Source: DATJGF01 sp035495315
Lineage (GTDB): Bacteria; Verrucomicrobiota; Verrucomicrobiia; Limisphaerales; UBA8199
Reading direction: 5' to 3'
DNA: 64,000 nucleotides
Assembly: GCA_035495315.1 (NCBI GenBank)
Contig: DATJGF010000061.1
Location: forward strand, 62,001-126,000
The translations under genes were made by a program, and so were the position numbers. How positions within the stretch are numbered: the first letter of the stretch is position 1; each line of letters begins with the position of its first letter. Shown piece by piece: positions 21,201 to 27,507 of this stretch. A model generated the notes under the pieces. It did no database searches. It worked only from the letters and a program-made list of their open reading frames with translations, and was not told the origin of the DNA.

Positions 21201-22058
21201 AATCGATAGCTGACTGATGTTCGTGTATAAGCCATTGGTGACGGTATAAGCAACCAGCACACGGCCAGCGGAACCAAAATCACGGGTGATGGTCAGTCGG
21301 GCTGGGACGGCCCTCATATTAGCCGCCTCGGGGCCAAAATCCTCGCTCTCGCTGAAAAGATAGTAGGAAGAGGTAAATCGGAAACTGCCAGCGGCCAACT
21401 GGGCGCCACTACCAGGACCCCAATTTAAGGTGATAATGCCCTGGGATGCGCCGCCGCCGGCATTGTAGCCATCGACTGAAATAAAATAGGTCGTCCCGGC
21501 AGAAGCGGCGATCGTAACACTGCTTTGGAGTGTCCCGTTGGCATTGTCGTTATCCTGAATAAGGGTCAAGGCATCGACCGTATTTCCGGTAAAAACACCC
21601 AAAAGCGTGTCAAAGTCGCTGCCAACGGTGTTGAACGTGACGGTCATGTCCGAGGGCGCAGTCCACTGAAACCAGACCGACTGGCCGCCAGGATTGCCGG
21701 CGAGGCTGGGTTCGCCGGATTCGAGTGAGGCGCCGACATTGCTGCCGGAGACGCTGCCGCTAGGGCCGGTTATGGTGGTGGGGTTGGCGAAACTGTCATT
21801 AGCCGGCTGAGCCATCGCCGGGCGGCCAAGGCAAATGAATGCGAAAGCCAGGAACAGCAAAGGCAAACGTCCGGATCTCCTTTTTGTGGCAGCCCTGGTT
21901 TTGGAGCTATTTTCGCGCGCCGCAGGTCTTTCGGGCGCCTTGCTGTTAGCCGACAGGGTTCCGCCAGCGAGAAAAACTCTTTCCCCATTCCTTACTCCGA
22001 CTCCGGGCATCGCCACTGCCCTGTTTAGGGAAGCAAAACTGAATCGCAATCTTCGCAT
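12267..22058 (-). CDS. Giant secreted delta-60 / Calx-beta / DUF11 protein
   Basis: A 3263-residue exported protein of known repeat families in an unusual pile-up. In order: a PPC-like beta domain (about 85-215); a region rich in Asn/Thr with TNI/TNF motifs; a first block of about seven delta-60 repeats (about 710-1080; core VQPDGKI.IGG.F); Calx-beta repeats (about 1090-1620); a second delta-60 block of about seven repeats (1630-1976); about six Calx-beta repeats (1983-2660); a P-like domain (2780-2940); two DUF11 repeats; and a C-terminal module ending GFFRL. The delta-60 blocks are likely beta-propellers and the Calx-beta units bind calcium. The hydrophobic signal segment lies at residues 65-82, far from the ATG. 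A TTG at 21866 preceded by AGGAGA at good spacing could be the true start. Confidence 0.85.
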   Translation of the reverse strand: MRRLRFSFASLNRAVAMPGVGVRNGERVFLAGGTLSANSKAPERPAARENSSKTRAATKRRSGRLPLLFLAFAFICLGRPAMAQPANDSFANPTTITGPSGSVSGSNVGASLESGEPSLAGNPGGQSVWFQWTAPSDMTVTFNTVGSDFDTLLGVFTGNTVDALTLIQDNDNANGTLQSSVTIAASAGTTYFISVDGYNAGGGASQGIITLNWGPGSGAQLAAGSFRFTSSYYLFSESEDFGPEAANMRAVPARLTITRDFGSAGRVLVAYTVTNGLYTNISQLSITGTNIYTTNFVGSTNFFTNYYYTNIVAIDQYQDFQYGVFRYLAINNLTNIAITNINNTLLSSITFSNDVGTNIPAIVCAPMTNVTITTDTNFTPPAMLVVVTNVFCTSIMVTNIVPSAEAFTDYLPQSSVIAFNDYQMSSNIFVDVFPDFSFFLTPFLNTLLVNKMLIATIDNVSLDPLESPSIAPPTTSGSSSSLVGVMRNLSPVFVRRVGDGDVAPHLFMEGRLGTNVFNFERATLRCSRNVAGADVARIYVIRTSLDYSSGTSVNYRIDHLKVNNIADEANDIFSFFGDEIPLQAGSEYALPSNPFRYGIDPDFESVTGTLNWGANDGLDKPIDIPITNYNKVEFNEDFLVELYFPEKPDPEVTTKALGYVHTAVVTILFNDIDTNIYANLPNVQPAGAVDRFHNMDNYSATTPPYNLHPGANSTVFAVAVQPDGKAVFAGDFTAYNTVPRYRVARSMPDGQIDLTFDPKDGADRFVTSLLLDGNGNIYVGGAFSSFNRTARNGIARLKPDGSLDTSFFPGQGANGTVWATAFHTNASIIIAGEFTTFNGLPRQFIARVGSDGSLDPSFDPGPGPDGPIYAIAVQPDRKILIGGAFNTVGGVSRPHIARLNADGSLDSTFDPGFGADDVIYALALQLDGRILIGGAFHTVAAQIRNSIARLNPNGTPDQTFDPGQGADDTVYSLNVLIDGKILVGGIFRQFNQTRRVGLVRLFPWGPVDTSFMDTAYNQFAGLPTHYWSADAEPRGFIFSSAVQPDGNIIIGGGFTEVGGGFARDDIRQRNNVARIIGGSTPGPGNIELAQSSYSADQIGSQLFVPLMRTNGNLGPASVSVVPSSTAPGPGSAVDNQDFVFDSASYGRPTYESSYWFNTTGNWAILGGGTNNFLGLGTWQLQDGTFGQNQGFTETVDPQMFEDYTLNDVYITILNNTNTSGNRQLQLKLSNPSSADIFYLGGENIPLGLALGRSLAPLTLVDPHTSAGVLGFSATNYIVSEAGNAVITITRTNGSAGLATVKYATANGTATNGVHYRAVSGQLTFLPGETNKTFTVPIIDEAIKEGDHTVLLSLSSPSGSATIGLANAVLTIIDNDIVGGYVQFSSATYGTNENAVYAQVTVNRNGGGAGELAAWFTARNGSALSGFNFIGVTNQLIWVNGDVQPKTVPIPIFADGVPQTSPLTINLRLSSATVNGITNTLSIGSPNSAVLFLTNSDFSGLLSFSTPVYSVNENGGPAIITVVRRGGTAGIASINFSTLPGSATPGVDFLSTNGTLSFGVGEVSKSFTVPIINNTVQDPARFITLSLTGASPTNTFGSPSTAILNIVDDESLNQPPGSADTTLDPSVGFNGSVQALIIQPDGKLLAGGDFTTADGFARNRIARLNPDGSLDNGFSSTATNAGANDTVLALLTQSDRRILVGGRFSAISGATRNFLARLNADGTIDTTFNPGSGPDNTVFALAETFDNGSRKLLVGGAFPNYNTIPTSYLTRLNNDGTLDSSFNTGFGLDGAVVAIALQPDGKIVIGGDFTSVNGTARYHIARLNPKGSLDLSFDPGAGASDSVRAIAIQADGRIVIGGSFDNINGVTLHHIARLNADGTVDNTFNPGLGANDLVTSITMQPDTRIILGGQFTLCNGVTRGRITRLNNDGTQDTMINFGTGANSFVSATQVQTNGAIVLAGGFTEYDGQARNRFARIYGGTISGSGSLEFDSPIYEVDEDATNTVVTIRRRGGTSGPASAPNGTISVNFNTSDGSAKAGINYRPVSTNFVFPAGEVVERVTIPVIRDFAITTNLTVNLKLSNPQPPDGPTLGNATTAQLFVDNVDSAVTFSSPIYSAPENALSGFALISVLRSGSTTGPASVDFFTTTNGTALPNTNYIPTTNTISFASGQYSNFVTVPLIHDPRAQGNRTVVMQLTNALNALLFNPSTATLTIVDIDRVPGQFIFAQTNYVVSEGAGKVVVNVIRTNGHTGVVTVNYGDAPGSALPGIKYVSTNGVLTFADGETNKSIAVGIIDNNQVEGDQTFSVVLSNPTGGASIFGSDNVPVTILDNDIGVSFSSPVYVAPESDSSITIGINRVGTNGVTTVSYASTNGTAVAGTNYIAVSGSLSFASGESFKTLAVPLLHDPRVTGPLSFTLGLYNPSGPARIYANNPATVTINDADAGFAFTNSTFYTVKSGTNILISVLRSNANTGIVSVHYTTEDGTAKAGVDYVASSGVLTFSNGIALQSFTVPIINNQLVEGDTTFNLNLVNPSPGSQLVPPSSATVTITNDLAGLSFSSPAYSVNENGVSALITVVRSGFTTNTVSVDYLTSDGTGKAGVNYRSVSGTFTFTNGETVKTFSVPVIDNGVPDGDRTVLVSLRNPVGKGVVVAPSAATLTIVETDGSLIVPAGTALTSESGPVNGMIDSGERVGVLFAFRNATGTNTANLIATLLATNGISNPSAPQSYGVLTVHGPAVSRPFTFTADGTNGQVITATFQLRDGNAPTNIGVVSFVVGRTANTYSNTAPIVINDATAASPYPSIINVSGLPGAVNGTIVMLTNINHTWPRDIDVMLVSPSGQKTYLMAKAGGSFAVNNLTLTFDDAAPTLLPQSTLLVSSTNRPSCYAVVPPPFPVPAPVGPASTNLAVFNGSNPNGPWSLYVFDDTLFNSGVISNGWVLNLLNSHPILGDADLGVYMSAAPDPVIAGTPVTYSLTVTNYGPGNATNVLVSASYPPNVAFVSATPGVGTATNSAGQITWSFNSLAQGATASLSMILRPPAAGFITNSAVVSADSSDLNPEDDTAVSVVTAVAPTSDLAIALTDTPDPVLSGHNLTYNITVLNLGPAVANAVSVTDTLPPGVGIVSVSPAAFTFDGSTVSFPNLGDLASGDFLTATIVVTPLVGGTLTNTVTCSSTLTDPLKLNNTASVKTDVQAVLLNVVHSNGTLVFSWPVDAAGYYLESAADLTAPITWARVTSPPPVQSGSVMTVTLPVGPGTGFFRLHGQGQ

Positions 22059-22158
22059 AAAACGTAACTAATGGTTAGCTGGCTCGCTCTGCGGCCAGTC
22101 TCTGCACACTCCGCCGGACACCGCCGACGCACCCCAAATCGTTAAAAGAAATCCCGCC

Positions 22159-25140
22159 CTAAGGCGACCCTGCCTGGACTCGATAGAATCGAGGACTGTT
22201 GGTCTTGACCAGATCGGTTACTTTAACCCGGTTGGGCAAAGATCCCTGATAGATGAAATTGGTCACCAACTGCCAGTTCGTTGAATTAGCTGATGAAGAA
22301 GAATAGAGTGAATTGGTCGTGTAAGGGAAAACCGTCCACGACACTACGGCGGCTGGGGCAGGCTGATTGGTATAGGTCACCAGCAGAGCCAAGCCACCCG
22401 GAGAAAGGATCGGAATCGGCGCGGGATCGGAACAATTAGGAATGCCATTGCCATTGGAGTCAATGTCGCAACTGGTAACCAAGGCCGTATTAAGCCGATT
22501 GGTCGAGCCGTCCGGATAGATGATATTTGTCGAAGAATAGAAGCCCGTATTGAAGTTACTTACCCAAAAGAAGCAACCTTTGTTAACCTGCGGCAGTTTT
22601 TCGGCAATCGAACTGCCGTTAGCCAGGGCTTGGCCGAAATAGACCTTCATATTCGGGTCGCAAGTCAGCGAGAGGAAGTTCCCGAGGCTGTCCACATTGG
22701 TAGCAACGAATCCATTCAGTTCGAGCCGATCTATATACATGGCGTTGCCGCCGGTGGCGGCATGGAAACTGTACCCGGTGCCGATGGCGCCATCGCAGAT
22801 GAGACGCCCCAAGGCCGCATTATTAGCGAAACCACCCGGGGTCGGGCCACGATCAGCGCCAGCCCACGTGATGGGAATGAATCGCGAATTCGGCGCGTTG
22901 TTGCTGACGGTGGTAGCGAGCAAGCTGGCATTGGCAGTCGGGTAAAGATAGTTAATCCCATTACCGGTAGCCCAGGAGTTTTTGTTGCTGACGTAATCGG
23001 CGCTATTGGCGGAGAGGCTGCCGTCGTCGAGGATATTCGTTATGGTCAAGTTGATACCGGCGCCAGCCTGTATGACATAGTTGCTGGCCAACACACTGCC
23101 ACATTCAATGGTCACGGCCCCTGCTCCACCCTGAGCCAGGAAAGCGGCATTGGTCAGCAAAGCAGAACCGCACTGATGTAACTCAATGCTGCCGCCGGTA
23201 GCCTGGAAGGTGCCGGCATTTTGGAAGCCCCTCGAATAAATGCGGCTACTAAAGTTAGTGATCCCGCCGCGATTGAGGAAATAGTCATACGCCTCGTTGA
23301 AGGTGGTACTATAATAAGGAGAGGTGCGGGAACCTCGGTAAAAGACCGTATTCGGAGCGTTGATAAAGCCGTTGTTGGTGAGGAACTGCAAACGCGGCGT
23401 GATGTCGGACCAGACAATAGTTCGATTGAGGAAATTGAGACCACCCGTAGGAGCGGATGCCCCAGGTCCATTCGTGGTAATAGTAAGCGCTTTGCAATCA
23501 ATGGTAACCACGTTACTGACAAGGTTCAAAACGTCACTGATGAAGATGTTGTCATCCCCGCCGAAGGCATTCGTGCTGTGCAAGGTGAGATTGACGATGC
23601 GAGTGGGTGCATAGGGGCTGAACCGGCTGTCAACGAAAAGCACATGGAATTGGTTCGTAATACTGCCGACGACGTTGGTCCAGCGCGCACTGTAGAGGTC
23701 ACACACGCCTTCGTCGCGAGTTAGTGTCGGGACTGTCAGGTTCGTAATTGCCAGAAGGCCGTTCGTGCTGCGGAGATTGAATTCGGAGTAAGGCGAGGAG
23801 ATCAAAGACCCGGCACTGCCGCCGAATTGATTGGTAGCTGACAGGCGGAGGTAATTGAGGCTGCTGACCTGAGAGTTTTTCATCGTCAGGTAATTGGTGG
23901 CCGTGATTTCGACTCGCCCTGGGGAATTGGAATAAGTTTGGCCGAAATTGTCACCCAAGACCACCGAGGTCGGCTGAAAGAGCGCTTCGTAAGCGGAGTA
24001 CTCGTTGGTAATATTCGCGGAGTCAAAGGTGCCTGCCGGTATGACGGTAGGAGTCGAGGGCGCCCCGAGGAAGAAAAAGCCACCGGGCAACTCGATAAAT
24101 TGGTAGTTGATTGGAATAAATGTCGGACGCGTGCCGGCGAATCCATCGATGAGCAGCTGGAAATTGGTTTGGTATAGAAATGTATCGAACAGGTAGAGAT
24201 TATTACCGCCGGTGGTCGTAGTATTAGTCCACTCGACGACCGTAGCGCCAATCGGGAAGTAAACGTTGGCCTGTAAAGCCGAGTTGGTGTTGCTGAGAAA
24301 GACTGCTCTTACGAACCGGTTCGAGCCGCTGGCATCCAGTGTATCGGAAAGATATGCCTGGAACGATGGGCCGCCCAATTGATGGAAGGCATCGACAAAG
24401 TAATTGCGGTTAGTGACGACATGCGGCGGCGTAAAGGGGGGAGAGGTCTGGAACCAATTCGCCGGTATGAAGGTCGCGAAAGGCGGATTGGGGTTGGTGC
24501 TCAAGCCCCAGTATCCATCAAAGATCAAAGCGTTAAACAAAAACGCGAAGTTGATGCTGCTGAAGCCATTGGTCTCCATCGTGACCACCCCGTGATCGAG
24601 ATTGATATTGTTGGCGTTCAGGGAGCACAAACTGTCGAAACCCATCTCGAGTTCACCCGGGTTGATCAACGTGTCTGAACTGAGCAGAAACTTTGAACCG
24701 GCAGCCGAACCGACGAAAACGACATTGGTAAGGCCAAAGAAACCCTCGAAATTCAAAGTGCTGAGAGTATCGGATGTGCCACAATGAATAATGCCTTCAT
24801 TGTCGAAGACAGACGCAGGTCGCCGGACACCGACACTGGGATCATAGGTATTGACGCGAAACCCTGTATTAAACGCCATAAACGCGCCTGCAGAATTGGT
24901 GTAATTGCGCACATTCTGCATCTCGAAGGGGTACGGCTGCTGAAATGGCGGCCAGAGCCAAATTTGGTTGGTCAGGTTAACAATGAATTGGCCGTCATTG
25001 ACAAAATTCACGGCGTCAACGTTCGGCGGCAAGTCGGGGGGTGCGCTTAAAAGCCCGGGATTTTCGTAGGTCAAGTCCTGAGCAACGGCGGAGCAGACTA
25101 GCGCCACCGCGGCGAGACCGACAACCAGTTTCCTTTTCAT
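22159..25140 (-). CDS. Secreted protein of unknown family, 993 residues
   Basis: I do not recognise the main body of this protein. It starts with a clear signal peptide (MKRKLVVGLAAVALVCSAVAQ, cleavage near residue 20). The body is rich in Asn, Thr, Phe and Gly with many short beta-like segments (TNLTVPT, SNVVTI), which could form a parallel beta-helix or large beta-sandwich. Near the C-terminus there is one calcium-loop-like stretch, DIDSNGNGIPNCSDP, as in thrombospondin type-3 repeats. It ends in the C-terminal module (SWTVFPYTTN to PRFYRV) shared with its neighbours. It sits in the middle of the secreted run, 38 bases after the 772-residue gene. It is probably extracellular or surface-bound. 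Confidence 0.75.
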   Translation of the reverse strand: MKRKLVVGLAAVALVCSAVAQDLTYENPGLLSAPPDLPPNVDAVNFVNDGQFIVNLTNQIWLWPPFQQPYPFEMQNVRNYTNSAGAFMAFNTGFRVNTYDPSVGVRRPASVFDNEGIIHCGTSDTLSTLNFEGFFGLTNVVFVGSAAGSKFLLSSDTLINPGELEMGFDSLCSLNANNINLDHGVVTMETNGFSSINFAFLFNALIFDGYWGLSTNPNPPFATFIPANWFQTSPPFTPPHVVTNRNYFVDAFHQLGGPSFQAYLSDTLDASGSNRFVRAVFLSNTNSALQANVYFPIGATVVEWTNTTTTGGNNLYLFDTFLYQTNFQLLIDGFAGTRPTFIPINYQFIELPGGFFFLGAPSTPTVIPAGTFDSANITNEYSAYEALFQPTSVVLGDNFGQTYSNSPGRVEITATNYLTMKNSQVSSLNYLRLSATNQFGGSAGSLISSPYSEFNLRSTNGLLAITNLTVPTLTRDEGVCDLYSARWTNVVGSITNQFHVLFVDSRFSPYAPTRIVNLTLHSTNAFGGDDNIFISDVLNLVSNVVTIDCKALTITTNGPGASAPTGGLNFLNRTIVWSDITPRLQFLTNNGFINAPNTVFYRGSRTSPYYSTTFNEAYDYFLNRGGITNFSSRIYSRGFQNAGTFQATGGSIELHQCGSALLTNAAFLAQGGAGAVTIECGSVLASNYVIQAGAGINLTITNILDDGSLSANSADYVSNKNSWATGNGINYLYPTANASLLATTVSNNAPNSRFIPITWAGADRGPTPGGFANNAALGRLICDGAIGTGYSFHAATGGNAMYIDRLELNGFVATNVDSLGNFLSLTCDPNMKVYFGQALANGSSIAEKLPQVNKGCFFWVSNFNTGFYSSTNIIYPDGSTNRLNTALVTSCDIDSNGNGIPNCSDPAPIPILSPGGLALLVTYTNQPAPAAVVSWTVFPYTTNSLYSSSSANSTNWQLVTNFIYQGSLPNRVKVTDLVKTNSPRFYRVQAGSP

Positions 25141-25178
25141 AAAAATCTTTCAAAAGCTCGTTTATCCGCGCCGTGTAA

Positions 25179-27497
25179 CTAAGGGTTGACGACGAGGGAA
25201 TAATTCTGATCGATAAACCGTCCGCCAGCATCGGTGACCCGGATCCAAAAACGATATTTGCCAGGGACCAAAGGCGTGCCGGATAAGAACGCCTGAGAAC
25301 TGTCACTCGCGTTCTGTACTAGGGGATTCATACCCGTTGGCAGATCGGGAGAACCTGGGCCAATTGTCCACGTATAAGGCGGCTGCCCGCCCGAAACGGT
25401 TAACGTAGTCTCGTAATCCACGCCCTGCGAGGCGGGAGCCAGGAATGCAGGCGAAACGGTGATGAGGATCTGCTGGCTGAGATCGGTCAGGGTAGTGCCG
25501 CCGTAAATCGTCGGGGCGTTGGTCGAGCCATCGAACGAGCCCCAAATGAAGTACAAAATTGAACTTGCCTCGTCAGTCAGGAACGGCCCGGTGTTTAAGT
25601 GCACTGGTCCGGCTTTGTTGAACGTTAGCGTATAGGGTCCCTGGATGGTCCCCGGCCCGGCCGGGGCGGGTACAATCGGGGAAGGCAGGTTGGTAAAGAT
25701 CGGGGACGAACCAACGTGATCAACAACAGGGACATCCGGAATCGCGTTCAACAAATCAGCAGCGGCAATGACTATATCTGGCCGGGTAACGATCCGTTGA
25801 AATTGCTGCGCAATTCCGGTGTTATTCGTGATTGCCAGCACGGAGTAAAAATTGGTAACTGGGACAAAAAAGCGATTAAACAAGGAATCAAAATCGTGGC
25901 GAACGAAAGTGATCTTCTGAACACCTTCCCGGAGCGCGACGGTGTTAGATTCGCAGGTGACGGGATAAATAATGAAGGCGTGATTCGTATAATAGGAGAT
26001 GATGTTCTGCTGGAAAAACAGCACGGTGCCTGCGTTGGTACCGCCGTTAGCATTAGTCGTGACGACGAGGTTATTGGTGGCGGCGACCAGGACATTGGTG
26101 ATGGCGTTAGTGAAAGTGGCTTGGGTAGTAAGGAACTGGACCGAACAGAGATTGGTTGGCAACAACACATATTCACCAACGGTGGTATTGGTCCGGTAAG
26201 TTACGTCGGTCGTGTTGGTGACAATCAGTGTCGAGCCAAATGGGGCGAACGGATTATTGGACAGGGCGACACTAGTGGTTTCGATAGTCACCCACGCCTT
26301 GTTAGTGGGCGCCGGCAGGGTGGGCAGCGGTATTGGCACCGGACCATGCGGCGAATTGCTGATCGTAATCAGATTCCCAAAGGTGTGTTGAAATCTTTGC
26401 TGAACGCTGACTGTGATATTCGTTTTGAAGACCAGATGAGGGGGTGTGCCGAAGGGATCAAACGGAAAATTTGTGAAATACGCCGTAAGGTTCGTCACAT
26501 TGACATTTGTAAAATAATTGGTGGAATTGATGATGACCAGGCCCGGGAAAAGCGCTGAAAGGGTGGGAGCATCATTGGTCAAGGCTTGCGCGGCCAGCAA
26601 CGTCAGATTGGAACTTACTAGCAGGGTGGTTGTCAGGTTTGTTTGGAACAGCAGGGCGTCAGGGGAGCTGGTTTCGACCTGCAGCCGGTTGGTGCTATAG
26701 AGATAATGCAAGCCACCAATGTCGTCCCGGGTGATACCCGAGTGGAAGGCTCCATAGTACAGGATATTCGGGTTGGACACCTTGGCTGAAGCCACGGCGG
26801 TAGCATAGGTATCAACTGGATCGATCAGGAAGGGTCTGGCGTAGCTCAGATCGACGGCGGGCGGACAGGAAATATCTATCTGATACGTGTACAAATTCCC
26901 GTTAACGAATTTGGACGTGCTCAGAGTGACGGGATCAAAATTTCGCTGGACCACAGTAAAATCATAGAAAGGGCACTGTGCGCCAGGCGGAAGGACGCGT
27001 TCTTTAACCAACCATGTCCACCGTTCTGGATCGGCGAGGCCAAGCCGTGTCAAAACCATTTCCAGTGTGGCCGATCGCAAGTCGAACAGGTGAAGGCTTG
27101 CCGCAGTGTAGTTGTAGCGTAATTCATCCTGCGGGAATTCGCGGAAATCAGAGCTATAACTATCGTAATTCGAAATGGCGTTAAGAATTGCAAAGGCTCC
27201 ATCAACGGCCTGAATGCCCTCAGCCTTGAAATAGCCGTCGAAGGTAGGATCGTAGGCGTAGTATAGGGTGGGAGTCGTCCAGCGATAGAACTCGTCGATG
27301 TTCTTGGGCGAAAAAGTAAAATCGTTGGCAAAAATAATCCAGCGGTCTCCGGGATAATCAATTTCGGTCTGCCGTTGGAAGCCAAGAACGGCGGTTTGCC
27401 AGGCTTCCTGGGGGCCCAGCAGTGCAAAGCCATGCGCCGATTGGAGGCCAAAGGCCAGCCAGGCGAGGCAACCGAATGTTTTAACAGTTCGCAGCAT
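25179..27497 (-). CDS. Secreted protein with a degenerate matrixin-like domain and Ig-like C-terminus
   Basis: A 772-residue exported protein (signal peptide to about residue 23). Residues 75-260 read like a matrixin metalloprotease: YYAYDPTFDGYF, then AVDGAFAILN, a DLRSATLEMVLTRLGLAD segment at 139-156, and ITRDDIGGLHYLYS near 250, the usual post-active-site motif. The zinc motif HExxHxxGxxH is lost, however: only Gly153 remains, with Glu146, Met147, Thr150 and Asp156 at the other positions. The middle is Thr/Asn-rich beta sequence. The last 90 residues form a putative Ig (He_PIG-type) domain with GGQPPYTWTI and SGTPLVPGKY. Similar proteins exist in PVC bacteria as far as I recall. It is 10 bases after the 632-residue gene. 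Function unknown, probably non-catalytic. Confidence 0.75.
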   Translation of the reverse strand: MLRTVKTFGCLAWLAFGLQSAHGFALLGPQEAWQTAVLGFQRQTEIDYPGDRWIIFANDFTFSPKNIDEFYRWTTPTLYYAYDPTFDGYFKAEGIQAVDGAFAILNAISNYDSYSSDFREFPQDELRYNYTAASLHLFDLRSATLEMVLTRLGLADPERWTWLVKERVLPPGAQCPFYDFTVVQRNFDPVTLSTSKFVNGNLYTYQIDISCPPAVDLSYARPFLIDPVDTYATAVASAKVSNPNILYYGAFHSGITRDDIGGLHYLYSTNRLQVETSSPDALLFQTNLTTTLLVSSNLTLLAAQALTNDAPTLSALFPGLVIINSTNYFTNVNVTNLTAYFTNFPFDPFGTPPHLVFKTNITVSVQQRFQHTFGNLITISNSPHGPVPIPLPTLPAPTNKAWVTIETTSVALSNNPFAPFGSTLIVTNTTDVTYRTNTTVGEYVLLPTNLCSVQFLTTQATFTNAITNVLVAATNNLVVTTNANGGTNAGTVLFFQQNIISYYTNHAFIIYPVTCESNTVALREGVQKITFVRHDFDSLFNRFFVPVTNFYSVLAITNNTGIAQQFQRIVTRPDIVIAAADLLNAIPDVPVVDHVGSSPIFTNLPSPIVPAPAGPGTIQGPYTLTFNKAGPVHLNTGPFLTDEASSILYFIWGSFDGSTNAPTIYGGTTLTDLSQQILITVSPAFLAPASQGVDYETTLTVSGGQPPYTWTIGPGSPDLPTGMNPLVQNASDSSQAFLSGTPLVPGKYRFWIRVTDAGGRFIDQNYSLVVNP

Positions 27498-27507
27498 ACA
27501 AAAATGG

